NCBI GenBank assembly: GCA_024529925.1
Contig: JAFEUB010000908.1
Location: forward strand, 1,768,094 to 1,832,093
DNA from: Ophthalmolycus amberensis
Taxonomy: Eukaryota > Chordata > Actinopteri > Perciformes > Zoarcidae
Direction of reading: 5' to 3'
DNA length: 64,000 nt
The translations under genes were made by a program, and so were the position numbers. This document shows, one piece after another, positions 27,897 through 40,487 of this stretch. The notes under the pieces are model-generated. The model saw nothing but the letters and a program-made list of their open reading frames with translations, had not been told where the DNA came from and did not search any database. The stretch's first letter is position 1; each line of letters starts with the position of its first letter.

Positions 27897-28566
27897 GAGG
27901 AGACTGCGGGCAGCAAAAGACAGAAAGTTCTGGATCACATGGATCAACAGGACGGTGACTGAAAGGGTGGACACGCAGATTGCAGCGCTGAGTTCAGAAC
28001 TTCTTGCCGCGCATCGCATCCTGACAGAGGCGATAGTGGCTCTGTTTCAGAATCAGCAGCAGCTGAGAGAGCTGTGGTTTGAAGCAGTAGAAGAGAGATC
28101 CCGACACTACACCATGGATGACTTTAATGATAGCGACACCAGCTCACAGCCAGCTACATGTGAGGAAGAGCAAAAACAACAGAGTCCATCAGCTGACACC
28201 AACCGGTTGGTGAAGGAATCGAAGAAGGAAAGCTCAATGAATCTCTTTCACGTAGGCTCCAGCGTCGATGCCGCGGAGGTAAAACGTGAGGAGAAAAGGG
28301 TCCAAATGGAGAGAACCAAAGAGGAGGCTTTGCTGACAGAGACACAATGGGATGAATGGATGGACGAACAGGAAATGAGAGGAAAATGTAAAGTACAGCT
28401 AGTCAACCAACAGAAAGGGCCAGCACCTCCTGCACCACAGAAACCGTTGAAGCAAAACATGAAAGAAGTGAACACCCTGACAAAAATTAAGACCTGCATC
28501 CGTCACCTTTTTAATCCTCATACATCTTCTAAATGGGAGCGATTAGAAGAGGACTACGATGAATGA
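27897..28566 (+). CDS. Nested intronic gene, exon 3 (bulk of a 254-residue charged helical protein)
   Basis: The terminal exon runs from the acceptor GGTCAG (27891-27896) to TGA at 28564-28566. With exons 1 and 2 the protein is 254 residues. Residues 32-45 are very basic (RRRLRAAKDRK) and precede a Trp-rich WITWINRTV stretch. About 53-100 form a predicted amphipathic or coiled-coil helix (ERVDTQIAALSSELL, then QNQQQLRELWFEAVEER). The middle is Ser/Asp/Glu/Gln-rich and probably disordered. A second charged helix (KREEKRVQMERTKEEALL) is followed by QWDEWMDEQEM, a PAPPAPQKP linker and a C-terminal KIKTCIRHLF segment. There is no signal peptide, membrane span or enzyme motif. I do not recognise the family. 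GTG at 27955 is internal and not a start. Transcribed opposite to its host mctp1. RNA evidence was not available. Confidence 0.72.
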
Positions 28567-28644
28567 AAATGTTTTGTTGAGATGTGTGTTTGCCATGCTT
28601 TATAAATCACACAAGAATTGGTGTATTAAGTGCAATACCCAGTA

Positions 28645-28650
28645 AATAAA
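28645..28650 (+). terminator. Poly(A) signal of nested gene
   Basis: AATAAA lies 79 nt after the stop codon and is followed within about 40 nt by a GT-rich stretch (GTGTGTTGGTG), the usual arrangement for 3' end cleavage. It completes a compact gene of about 1.5 kb. Confidence 0.6.
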
Positions 28651-30439
28651 ACATTGCGATAACAAGTACAATCTCCTCGAGTGTGTTGGTGCTGCAGTGT
28701 GTATCAGAGTGATTTATGAGTTGGTCAGTGGTGGGTAATGATAGTGGAGCATTTTGCTAACATGCTAACACTTTTCCCAAATTATGACTATGCTCATCCT
28801 TCTCCCACTTCAAAACACACTTGGTAAGCTGAGGTCTTAACTTCTTCAAAAGGAAACCTTAAATTGAAAGAGGGAGAACAGTTCTGTTGTTAAAAATGTT
28901 TCCAGACGCCTACATTTGGTTTTATCCATCAGGGCAGTACAATCTTAACACACACATCCATCTGAAAGCATCCCGGCTTCATTAAAACATCAATCTTAAA
29001 ATCAGTGAGGTTAAGAGTTACAGAGCTGCATCATCTTAGTCCTAAAGCAAGCAAAGACGCCTGACAGAGGTTTCAGACTTGATCGAAAAACAGATCAGAC
29101 TCCTTTAAAAAAGGAAATATCACTTCATTCGAGAATATTGTGTGAAACATGAATAACCAGTGGAAACAACGGCAATCATTTAATCCGAAGTGCCTTTAAT
29201 CAAATGATAAAAACAAGTGCTCAGTTACTTGACTTCTTAAGAGGAATGATTTTATAGTGGGTGCTCTGAAGACAAAGAGCGATTGGCAAGCTAATTACAG
29301 AGGCTCTTTATAGTGGAGAAGAAATGCAGCAGTGAAGCTGCCTGGCTGCTGTAGTATTCAGGATACAGTCCAAGAAACGGGATTAGCACCACACTGAGAA
29401 GGAATGTTGTGAATAAGAACATGCTTACTTTAGCAACCATACACACATCCTACCGCGTGTGTGTGTGTGTGTGTGTGTGCGTGCGTGCCCTGCTTGTTTG
29501 CAAAGCGCCTGACAACATATGCATCGGGGACTTCAATTCAAAACAAAACAAACCTGCAACATCCATCTCAGCAAGAAAACTAGTACAATTACAGATTGTT
29601 ATATTTGAATGACCATGAAATATAAGGAACGTCCCACCTGTCTATTAATGAAATCACGCACTGAAGAAATGATGTATGAGAAACTCGCCTAGGTTATCTT
29701 TTTCAACATAAACAGAACAAAATAACACTGAAACATAAAGGGCTCACAAAGACCATGTTTACCATTCCACGCATCCACAGAAGGCGTAACTTTTGTAACT
29801 CGTGACCTTAAAGCCGCTTTGACGGTGAGCTGGTTCAGAATACCAAGATTAAGTTTCAACCACATTTCAAGGAGGGAAAAAAACAATCATGATTTCATCT
29901 TTATCAGAATAACTAAATGTCACCTGTGAAGAGAGAATATGATTTATACATGAATGATGTCCTCCAATCACAATTAAAAAATAAATGTAAAGTTATTGGA
30001 CAAGTGACTTTTAATCTCAGAGACAGAGTGGAGAGTGTGCAGAAAGTGGCCTTGGTTTGATATTAATGCATCACATCCAGCCAGCCAAAGTCCACTCTAA
30101 TCATGACCTGCTTCCTCTCTCTTCTCAGAGATCAACATCAGCACCAGTAGGTGGCACTAGGTACCTTCCAAACACCAGCCCAATTCTGCAGCCAGATCAG
30201 CGGCCCTACAGAGCAGTTCACATTGATAGACCATCGCCTCTCTCTCTTAGTATGATACACACTGATTTCATCTGGTGTGTAGAGTCATTCACATCTGAGA
30301 AAATAACAGACATCAACATAAAGTCCTTAATTAATACTGTTGGCTGTAGTTTATCCAATGCACTGAATTAACTCAAATAAGTGACGCAGACATGGAGCGC
30401 ACACAATAAACAATTAATCCATACAAGGGCATTTGCATT

Positions 30440-30750
30440 TTTTAAAAAGCAACTGCGTTTATTCCTTGGTATCTTGGATCAAACTCTCCCCTTCAAACGC
30501 CACATCACAAAAACGCCTTCTTCCATCTTAAAAACATTGCTCCGCCCCTCCCTCTCCTCCTCAGCCACTAACTCTCCTCCTCAGCCACTAACACTCCTCC
30601 ACGCCCTCATCACCTCTTGACTGGACTACTGCAACAGCATCCTGTACGGCTCATCCACCATCAACATACTTTTTATTGTTTTTACCATGTAAAGTACCTT
30701 TGAATACTTTTTAAAGCAATATACAAATAAAATGTATTATTATTCCCAAG
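30440..30750 (+). mobile_element. L2-type LINE, 3' end remnant
   Basis: Degraded reverse-transcriptase C-terminus: LGILDQTLPFKRHI, then LLHALITS, then a TGA where Arg is expected, then LDYCNSILYGSST. The 3' UTR follows (GTAAAGTACCTTTGAATACT, then ATACAAATAAAATG and ATTATTATT), typical of fish L2-clade elements. A 22 bp internal duplication (TCCTCCTCAGCCACTAAC) is present. 5' truncated and inactive. Confidence 0.7.
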
Positions 30751-32527
30751 TTACACTCTAAAGGTTAACTTTAAATGTCATGACTGAGTAAATAGACAAA
30801 CATTGGGTGGAGCATAACTGTAAAGCCTTATGACGTACAACAGCGTTACTGGCAACAAACTATTGTCTCACTGATGCAACAGTTTGTGGGTCAGAGCTAG
30901 ATAAAGATAAAACTACTCCAGACTGAATTAATTACATTTTTTTTAACCTAATACTAAGTGGCTAAATGCTTTCCAGCTGACCTGCTGTCCCTGAAGTATT
31001 CCCTGTGTCCTCATATCACTTGATGTTCTTTAACTTCCAGAGTGGAAAATGTAAATGTCTCTTTAAGGGTTAAGTCAGATTGGCTGGCTGTACCATCGGC
31101 CACTGAGCCTCAAGTGACCCCACAACACCACCACACACACACACACAACCTTCTAAGCTTTGAGATGAACAAAAAAAAAAAAAGACCATATCTGTGTCAT
31201 ACTGATCTCTCACACTATATCAAACGTCATCAGTTAAAATGGTGTCACTGAACATGCGCTTTGTGAAAAAAAAAAAAAACTGTACAGGACAGCAGGCTTT
31301 CACTGTTACCACAGATACTTTAAGAACATCCGTCATGCAGGATGCTTTAAATAAACAACACAGGCATTCACCTGAAAAAGTCTCTATAACCATCTTTCCA
31401 CAGAGATTTATCACGACAGCGGCAGGCATGTGTGCTATATGTTGCTCGCCAACAGGCAAAGAGTCTGATCGCCTGAATCTCTGTCAACTTCTCTTCTCGG
31501 TTGTGTTGGACCTGTATGTGTCATGTCGGCAATAAATGACCTGGATTAGGTTGAGGTTCATCAACTCTCGTGGTTGACCATATTGTACTTTCCTGTGCCC
31601 TTAGCTCAAACAAAAATGTAACCTCACTTGTATTCTAGTGGTGTTCCAATAACAGCGTCCGTTTGACCCTGACCTTACTATTGGCTGCAGGTCATTTTGA
31701 CCATTTAGTTAGAGAGACATTTATGTTTGGCTTGAGCAAACTGAAGCTCACTGTGAAATGAAACTCCAACACAAACCCTGTTAAGTGGTGAAATGATGCA
31801 TGTCTCACAGTCAATCGACAACGCTAGACCAAACACACTTACACAAAATGCACAAAAGGGCGAAGCTATTCAGAAGGCAAACATACTAATGTTGAGTTTG
31901 GTACTTCTCACATTCACGTTGGAGGAAAACTAAAAACTAAAATCAGTGCAGCCACATCTTAAGGTGCCCATTTGTATTGGAACACTTTTAGTTGGCAGTT
32001 TTTCAAAGCAAGTACTGCAGTAAAAATTGGCAGGCATGAAAGTTCTACTCTAAATCAGTCTTATGGCTGCTCAGGTCAGCTTTCTTATGCAACTACCAAA
32101 TCCACTGAATATCAGGCTTTATTGAAAAGAAATCCATTGGAAACATGTGCGGTGGAAGTAGATAAATGATTCCCGGTTGCAAATATTTCAACAACCCTCG
32201 TTTAGTCCCTGCCTCTGTTGCTCTCTCTCCAGATCAATACCTTCAATGTTCAACTGATTACAATTACTGCCCAAGAAACCCCACTGACACACAAAGAGTT
32301 TCCCTCGAGTTCAGAAAGGCTAACATCTACTTAATTTTTGTCAAAATGGAAGATTGTGATCTGCTAACAGGAGCCCAAGAATTCTGTCATGAAATATTAA
32401 AGCACTCAAGGCTTAATTAATCCATCAGTAACAGTCATACTGAGTACAATACACTGCCCCATGTTATTTTTGTGTGGCCTCATTAAGCATTAATCACTGG
32501 TAAACATGTTGCAACTTCAGTTTCAGT

Positions 32528-32620
32528 TAGGGATGCACCAACACCAATATCAGATACCGACTCAAATGGCCTGGATCGGGTATCGGTGACAATGGTGCTT
32601 CAATCCAAATCTACTATATA
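32528..32620. repeat. TAGGGATGCACC-type repeat fragment
   Basis: TTAGGGATGCACCAACACC with GATACCGAC and ATCGGGTATCGGTG resembles the same family as the fragment at 21616. Borders approximate. Confidence 0.45.
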
Positions 32621-33875
32621 TGTTTTATACAGGAATTTTAATTCCCGTTTAATTTTTGACTAAATGAGGCATCATTTAAAAGTCTTGAGTGGGTTTTAGA
32701 TACAATGGGTCACATTCATAATCCAACAAAATGGATTTTTATTGTGCAGCATACGTCGCACATGATACACAATCATTCAGTGGGATAATAGGAAGCACAC
32801 ATGAATTATTCTTAGTATGCAGTGCATCCAATGCACAGCCATGCTCCCATATTGATCCTAATGGGCTGCAGCAACACTTGTGACTCCCGCTTTTGGGACG
32901 GCTTCATCCATGCTACGCTGAAACTCATTTGCAAATATTCAATATCCACTCACCACTGAGGAAGTGGGCTCTACATCGAGTTGCAAATGATCTATTTCAT
33001 TAGCATGAGTAGGAAACGCATCCCACAGCCTTTGTCACCACGTGTTTTGTATGGAAAGAATGGCCACAGCCCACCTGTGCCGTATCACTGCTATGTCTGT
33101 CCTTGCTTTCATCGTGTGCAATCGACCCAATTACAAAAACTGTCAGAACTCAGTTGCTAGTTTATTACATTTCAAGAGTGACGGGGGTGAAGGTTTGAGA
33201 AAGATGCAATAAGTAGCTGACGCAGAGGCTTTGCTTGGGCTCTGATACAAGAAAATTACATATTCAGGCAACTTACCCTTTTACACAAATAATACAAACT
33301 ATACATCTCTTGGCGAGCCTTCGTTGGACATCATCTGTAATTTGACCATCCTCTCTAAACCTAAACACACATATCCTCTCCTACGCTTTGGCCTGACTCG
33401 ACTCAGTGAAGATTAATCTATGTAGGAGGGCAGCCTTACGAGTTTGAAAGCTAATTCCCTGGCTCCATCTATTGATTAGAAGGTTGATCGAGCACTACCT
33501 GCTCTCTCGTTACTGACAATCATGTCTGCCACAACTTTTGGCCTTTGTTTTTCATATATATAAATAAATGAATTACTATACGAGTCATTTATCAGTCTAC
33601 ACTGTTGTGCTTAGTCTTGTTTACAATAACACTCAGGGGCTCAGACTAGGGATTGTATGGTTGTGCTTGCCTGTGCACACCTTATGTGCATGTGCTTGAG
33701 AATGTGTGTATGAGTCTAATGAGACTGTAGAGAACATCGCTGGCGGGTAACACGATGTCAGTGCACAGTCTCCATCCTGCAGTACACAGGCTGTTCCTCT
33801 GACAGGTAGCGACATATTTTGGATGCGTCCTCCAAAAGCTCTTTTAAGGGAATTATCAGAGGGGCTAAGACTGGG

Positions 33876-33923
33876 TTCAGGGGATGGAAGATGTGATGGT
33901 TCAGGGGATGGAAGATGTGATGG
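33876..33923. repeat. 24-bp tandem duplication
   Basis: Two perfect copies of a 24 bp unit starting TTCAGGGGATGG. It explains the repeated PSPEPSHL in an otherwise unsupported minus-strand open frame. Confidence 0.9.
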
Positions 33924-36900
33924 AAGAGACAATGTAGGGAAGGTTGCCCCTCAAGGACCCGTTTTTTTGGATCATTGAGGGTAATGACTCGCAAAAACAC
34001 TTGGTTGTGACCTTGCTGCAGAAATAATTCAGACAAGGTATGCAGCATGATTGACAGGCAAAGACAAGCTTAATCAATTAATCAATTCATTTTGATCAAG
34101 TTAAAGTGGATCTGGCTGTGCTGAAAGGCTTAGCTGACATTAGAAGATGAATTAACTAATAATCAGTGTGAGGATTTGCAGCTTTTCTGTATCTTATTAT
34201 AAACTGTGGAGAATAACATTTTCTTCAGACAAAACAAGCCTTTAGAAGACAAACATTAAGCATATCATATAAAAGATAAATACACATGCTCTGCAGGAAA
34301 GTTCATCTTGAGATGTATACATTTTGTATGTTAATAACATAACATCATGAGCCTCAAGTGGTGGCTACTGAAGCAGCAAACTAGCTTTTGAATTGAAACG
34401 CTCCCAGTTTTAAAGTCTGTTTTTTAACCACCTGTCTCCGCCTCTTGCTTTGATTTTCTCTTTCCTCCACTTTCAACTCATGCAGTCACACTATCGCTTC
34501 TTGGTTAACATCCATAGATGCGTTTACTGCATGGCTCCATGGCTAAAACAAAGCGTTGAGGTAGGGCATTTAAATCAGGCAGTTCCTCCAGTTTAATGAC
34601 TCACAACTGAAAAAAAGGCTACGTTATTCAATGTTCAATCTTTTTCCAGGGTAATAAGCAGAAATCCAGAAAACAATGTGCTGTCAGGTCACTAGTTTAA
34701 AGCACGGCTAACAGATAAATAATACAAAGTGTATACAAATCTGAAGCAAAGGGATTGGGCATACACCTCAGCTTCCAGGCTCTTAGCAAACAACTGAGCC
34801 ACTATGACATCTCCTGAAGGTTAAAATTCAATCTAAATGATCTGATAACATTTTGCACTTGTCCAAAGGTGAAACCACTCGAGTAATGTATCACAGGCAC
34901 ACTCGGATGTGTGGGAGGCAGACCCGAGGCACTCAATCACAAAGTGTGAGCAAAAACCCATTAACAACCCCAAATAGTGTCACGTCATACTTTCACCAAT
35001 GTGAAGATGTTTTTGTTTTTTTCTCTTCATAGCAGCTTCGAGGTCAGCTTCAATCAAGTGCTTGTCAGTGCGTGTGAGCTTGTCAGTGTTACAACCATCC
35101 CCTGGGCTGTAATGAATCCTAATTTAAGCTGCCATCGGGAGACTTCCAGAACGAGGCCACAGGCTGTTTCCAAGTGGCCGCGACGCCGTTCTCACCGACC
35201 AATAACAGCCACAAGCGAGACACGCGTTCCTACAGGACATCCAAACATGGCTCATTTCACCGCATTATCAAAAGAGGACAATCACTAAAATCAGCCTAAA
35301 AGTCCCAGCATGGTATATGCAACATGTACGGAGATCCCAAACCTTGTGAACAATTGTATTTAAATAAAGGCATTGAAGACAGGCAAATCATGATTCTCCA
35401 GTGTCTAAATATGCCAGATTACTAACCAAGTATTTATTCAGACACTGCAGTATTTAAACACTTAAGCAATATACTAACTCAGTGGTTTGAAAAAGGGATG
35501 AATGAAGCACTTGTGCAGGCCACGTTCTTCCAAAAACAGGTGTATTATCTACATTACCCATTCACCCTGTCCGACAAACATGAATGAAAAACCCACTCCG
35601 CATACTTTACATCAGATATATTTAGCATAAGGCTGTGAGTGTATAGTCTCTGTGACACAAAAACCTACTTCCCTGTTTCACAAGAGTTAAATATTTTAAA
35701 GTACTCCATGCTGAGCTACAGAAAGGGAGGGAGGGAGGCATTGATTGAGAACTGGAAGCAACGTACTGAATCTCAGAAGAACAGCACGAAATACTGATCA
35801 TTTTTCTCAACTCTTTAGCCGAAATATTTATCTTTCTTTAAAAGAGATGTGAAAACACACTACATGTTGTCCAAACTAATTGCATAGGGAAAGTACACGC
35901 ACTCAGAAATGTCATGATACGGTTCTCTCTTATTAAACATGGAGACAAACTACTAATCCGATTGTTCCTGATAATAAGGAAAGGTGACAATTCACATTCC
36001 ACAACTGAAATACCATGGACAGAGACTTCAAGTGAGTAAACATAGGAAAGCAGGACAGTGTATACATTATTGTACAAGCACACAAAAAAGCAAGTGCTCG
36101 TCAAATAAAAAGATGCTGAAGCTTCACTCACCATTGAATAATGTCTGTGTTGGACCTTCTGTAAAGCTTCTTTTTAAGGGCAGCTGAGCTAACTGGGCCT
36201 TTCCTGAGAGAAACAGCATGGCTCCTGTGTTTGGTAATGAACATTTCCATAAAGTGTGGGAAGAAGAAGATACACCCAAAGCATGGCCATTTGTAGAAGG
36301 TGTAACGGTAGAGGCAGCTGACGCTCTGCAATGGTAAAGTGCTGCTAACAGACAGCCGCTAACATATGGCTGCGTTTCCTTCGGTTCTCCTCGCGTCGTG
36401 GACCCATGTATCCAGGTGCGTCTTTCTTCAGGCGCGGTGACGTTGCTACCTGGCCTCCACACAGGTGGTTTAGACGAGGGGTCACGAGACGTAGCTGTTG
36501 GCTAATTAGTCTAATTAGTCCAGGTGCATAAGTTTGTCTGACGCTAAGGTTCCTGTCACAAAAATAGTGGAGTGGACAAAACGTCTGCAGTTTCAGACAC
36601 ATTTCATTTTAGAATGTTTATGTTTTTATTGATTGTCTGTCGTTATAAACTGTTATATTTTATTTGTTAACGAGTTTGTTTTATTTATATTCTTTTAGGG
36701 GTGATCTTGTTCTAAAGATATTAACTGGTCTTGATTTCCCCGTTGACTTGCCAAAATCAACACAAATTTGGAAACTTTTGTGTTCTTATTTCTATCTCTA
36801 ATATGTGTGATAATGCAAATCCTTCCAGTCTATGCTACATCAAATTGAAAGATTCACAGTCAAATTGAATGGTTTGCTACAGGCTGATTAAGTCACAATA

Positions 36901-37604
36901 TTTTGTTAATGAGGCCAAACTCAAACTCAACCAAATTCCGCTGAAATAGCCAAATTTTTGAAGATCAAATACAACCTATTAGCCTAAAATGGAAGAAGAG
37001 ACTAAAAAGGGATAATTCATATGAAATGTACAATTAGAGCGAATAAGGAAGAACATGATAAATACATTACGCATACTAACTCTTCTCCAAGTGGAAAAAC
37101 AGATATCTGGACACAATATGTAGGCCTACTTGTATATTTCTTCAAAATGTATAAAGAAATGCTCACACATTAAATTCTAACATCCCTGCATTGCAAGGAA
37201 AAGTGAAATGTGCGTCAATAATGAAATGACTTCCAGAACTTGGCATCATTCCCTTCCACCACTTACTTTACAAATCAAACTGCAAAATGGTATTTGCTCT
37301 TTATATTCCATATATTCTTATTTAATTCATGAAATTGTGGATTGGAGCTTTATGCTCTCATTTTAGTAATGAGAAGTTGTATAAACTCACCTAATGCTGG
37401 ATTTGTGAATGACTTTAAAAGTTTGTGACTTTGATTTACAATCCTTGTTGGTTTAGGAAAGTGTTTAGGCAGCACATAAATGCATCGTCAATACTGCATG
37501 TGCAATGCACACACATCAACTGTAGACCTTTTTAGCTGGATTGCCTGTCTTTGTGTTGTGATGTTGAGTGTTTATTTCACTGACTTCTTTGTAATGCTTG
37601 ATTT

Positions 37605-37622
37605 CCCCCCCCCCCCCCCCCC
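37605..37622. repeat. Poly(C) run
   Basis: 18 consecutive C. Such runs are prone to slippage and sequencing error. Confidence 0.95.
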
Positions 37623-38384
37623 AGGTATTAGAAAAAGCATGGCTAATCTCATCCGTTGTAACCCCTCTCTCATCTTAATCTTATTGTATCACACATCACA
37701 TCATCTCTCATCTTATCTCAGTTGACCTCACCTCATCCCCTCATCTCCCCTCATTACATTCAACCCTGTCTGATCTGTCTTCATCACATTTATTTCCTCT
37801 TGTGAACCATCATATTATGCCATCTTTCCTAAATTCTTATACCTCTAACTTCATTCCATACTAGACTACTAGACTAATCATACTGTACATCTTACATCTG
37901 TGATGCATACATTGAGCCAACAACAAATAACTATCACTGACTGTGTTAAAACCCGAGAAGATGATGCTGTCGCTGTCAGTGTTTAGCCCTACTCTCCTCT
38001 TAAGTGGAAAACCTAACAAATGACGAACAGAACTTCGGATAAACATGGCAACAACAGTACGTAACTAATGGCTCACACTGAATGTCGGACTTTATTTGGC
38101 AAAGTGAGATCATGCGTATTATGTAACTGCCCTGGTAAGTGAAGCTGCAGGATCAGTTTCAATGAAGTCATTAATAGATGCTTTCTTTACCTCTTCAGCT
38201 GAGTGCACTGCACTGCACTAGAGTTTAATGGAGAAGACATATTTGGCCCTAACTTCAGTGGGGAGAAGTGTATGCTACTCATAAGCTAAATCAATTGGAG
38301 ACAGCGATCTGGATGATGCTCAGAAAAAAAAGTCTGGAACACTTCAAGAGTGGTGAGATGAAAAGCTTTGCAATAACTACAACA

Positions 38385-38440
38385 ACTAAATTTCGTTGTA
38401 TGTTCGTACGATGACAATAAACATCCTTATCCTTAACAGC
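38385..38440 (+). repeat. LINE 3'-tail-like fragment
   Basis: AATTTCGTTGTATGTTCGTA followed by GATGACAATAAA resembles the 3' tail of fish non-LTR elements. No coding remnant was seen upstream. Confidence 0.35.
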
Positions 38441-39374
38441 TGCCACTGAAACAGAATGCACTTATGGACACACATACTGTATCTGTATCATTTCTGTCGA
38501 CAGCGCTGTTAAATATCAGAACAGCCCGTCTGAAATGACATGGTACCATTGAATTGGACTACTATCAAGGGGACAAGCCATGGGACCAGACATGACCTTT
38601 ACTTTTATTACTCTCAGACTGCATTTTAACAAATGATTTTAAAGGTTGTCTCTCAGACCTTTCGGGCTGTATGTCATTGTTGTGAATGAAGCATACCCAA
38701 CATTTTACTTTGATACTGTTCCTAGGGTACCATGACTCAGCATGTTGAGTTGTGTGGAAATATATCTGCCATCAATCTCCAACTCTGCTGGTGGTGTATC
38801 TGCAAACTGGCCACTTTTCATGAAAGGGAAACATAAGATGAACCGTTGAGCAAGCATGGGGCGGTTGCAACCTCTATGTACACAAAGACACTGATATATG
38901 GACTGTGCAGCTAGGAGACAGATCCTATAGCTTACCGGAAGAAAAGCATAAGAGCAGGCAAAATGATCAAAGGATGCTGGCATCAGAGCACATATAAGAA
39001 ATCCTATCAATGAGTCTATAATTTGCACAGCCAGGATAATTACACGAGGTGTCTGTGATGGTGACATGATAACAAACCAAGCAGAGTGTGCAGCTTGGTA
39101 TGGTGATGATCATAGGCATAGACTGTTTGGTATTGGTTGTAGTCATATGGCCCATACAGTCCTACAAGCTACAGGACAGAGTAAGGAAAGCATTGGACCA
39201 GCAAATTGATGAGTGCATCACATGATACGGGCCGTGAGCACGTCGCAGCACCACCATCATGAAACTTGTAATTTGCAGGACAATGTAGCCCGCCTCCTTG
39301 TGAATTTTTGAGAAAGATACTTGACAGAACCAGATAATCTCCCAGATGCGTGTTTTTACTGGGTCTTTACTCAC

Positions 39375-39906
39375 AGAATCACTTGCGTTTTTACGCAGCT
39401 GCTCATCCTCTCCCACCAGAGCGCCCGTGTCCACCACCAATTTCTCGAAGCACGCCGAGCCAAGAGAGGAGCTCTTCTGCTGGTACGTGATCAGCTGGGA
39501 CACGGGGAGTTTTGGGCTTCCGTGTGCCGTCAACTCGGGTTTGCTCCCCGTGGCTCCAGAAGCGGCGCCCAGGGGATGTAGGGGCTGTCCGTCGCCGCTG
39601 GTGCCGGGGACCGCGTCGCTCCCATGGGACTTATTATCGCCTTCAAAAGGCGCCGGCGGAGAGCACAGATTCGGCTGAGACGACGGAAAACACCCGGTCC
39701 AATTGTTTCTTTTTCCTCTTAAACATCCATAACCCCGATTCCTTTTTGCTGCCCTCCGCGCCCCCGGCACTACGACGCTCCGATCCCAGTTTGGGACTCA
39801 GCCAAGGCTTGGTTTTCCCCTGGAAATTCTTCCACATCCTCCGTTGGTAGGACAGAGACTCTTGTCCTTTGGCGGTGCCCTCATCCTTCGGGGATTTCTG
39901 CTCCAT
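39375..39906 (-). CDS. mctp1: mctp1 exon 1 (N-terminal cytosolic region), with one-base frame disruption
   Basis: First coding exon of multiple C2 and transmembrane domain protein 1, a membrane-anchored Ca2+-binding protein of ER/endosomal and synaptic membranes. The ATG is at 39906-39904. The first 74 residues read MWKNFQ (near residue 24) and FKRKKKQLDRVFS, close to the human LWKNLQ and RKQLDRVF segments. The frame then breaks at about 39684. One base over, it continues as SSQPNLC, then YQQKSSSLGSACFEKL, again matching human MCTP1 (SSQPNLC, QKSSSL). Removing one base gives 531 nt (177 residues), ending exactly at a GTGAGT donor (39374-39369) in phase 0, as exon 2 needs. As read, the upstream frame ends at a stop at 39643. 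The exon is GC-rich, unlike the AT-rich intron. The family assignment is firm; mctp1a versus mctp1b is not resolved. Confidence 0.88.
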
Positions 39907-40467
39907 GGTGCCTGTGCAGCAGCCAGCCAGCCTGAGCACACACTGAATCGTGGAAGGATGTCACAGTTAGGCTGCTTCAGCTCGGGAGCACTTTCACTGA
40001 TGATTAGTTTATAGCGCCAAGAAGGAGACGCACGGTGAGACGAGGAAGGGGGTGTTAGTCTCCAACGAACCTTGTAGAATGCCTATGCAGGCGGTACTGT
40101 GGATTTTTATGTCACACACTGTGCAGCACGCTTGTCAGACGGCAAGCATTAGCCTCATGCGTGAGCTCAGGGCTGAAGTTAGAACACATGTGGCGACTTC
40201 TGCAGGACTACCTAGACATGCTTCGTAAATGCTCCGCTTGGTTGTTGGCGGTCCTTGTGCCTTCTGCTCTGTCCAATGTGATTTGCAGAAAAAGGTTTAG
40301 TCAACTTCCCCATTCATTGTTTTCTTCAAATGAAGGACGAAGGCTGCACCGCGCCGCCCTCTGGCCAATCACGTCACTTGACTGGATAATGCTGGGGATT
40401 GCATAACGCACCCCCAAAAATGCCTCGTGGAGATGTTTATAATTCAGCTGTGGATCCTCTGTCGTCA

Positions 40468-40487
40468 CCCCCCCCCCCCCCCCCCCC
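40468..40487. repeat. Poly(C) run
   Basis: 20 consecutive C in the mctp1 upstream region. Confidence 0.95.

Larger units (their letters stand above)
3918..39374 (-). other. mctp1: mctp1 intron 1 (35.5 kb), host of a nested gene
   Basis: The intron runs from the GTGAGT donor at 39374 to the CAG acceptor at 3918. It holds the plus-strand nested gene at 27.2-28.65 kb and the dispersed repeats listed separately. In 3918-7700, 8650-10490, 12000-14370, 14450-18700, 18900-21390, 22800-26660, 28660-30430, 30760-32520, 32630-36130 and 36350-39370 I find no convincing gene. The short open frames there lack family resemblance, splice context and codon bias. Confidence 0.75.

Noticed and set aside
27955..28566. 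203-residue open frame starting at GTG as a single-exon gene
   Set aside because: GTG is not a plausible eukaryotic start here, and the frame is open upstream to a splice acceptor at 27896; the three-exon model explains more.
33633..33932. Pro/Ser-rich minus-strand frame with repeated PSPEPSHL
   Set aside because: The repeat arises from a 24 bp tandem duplication in non-coding DNA.
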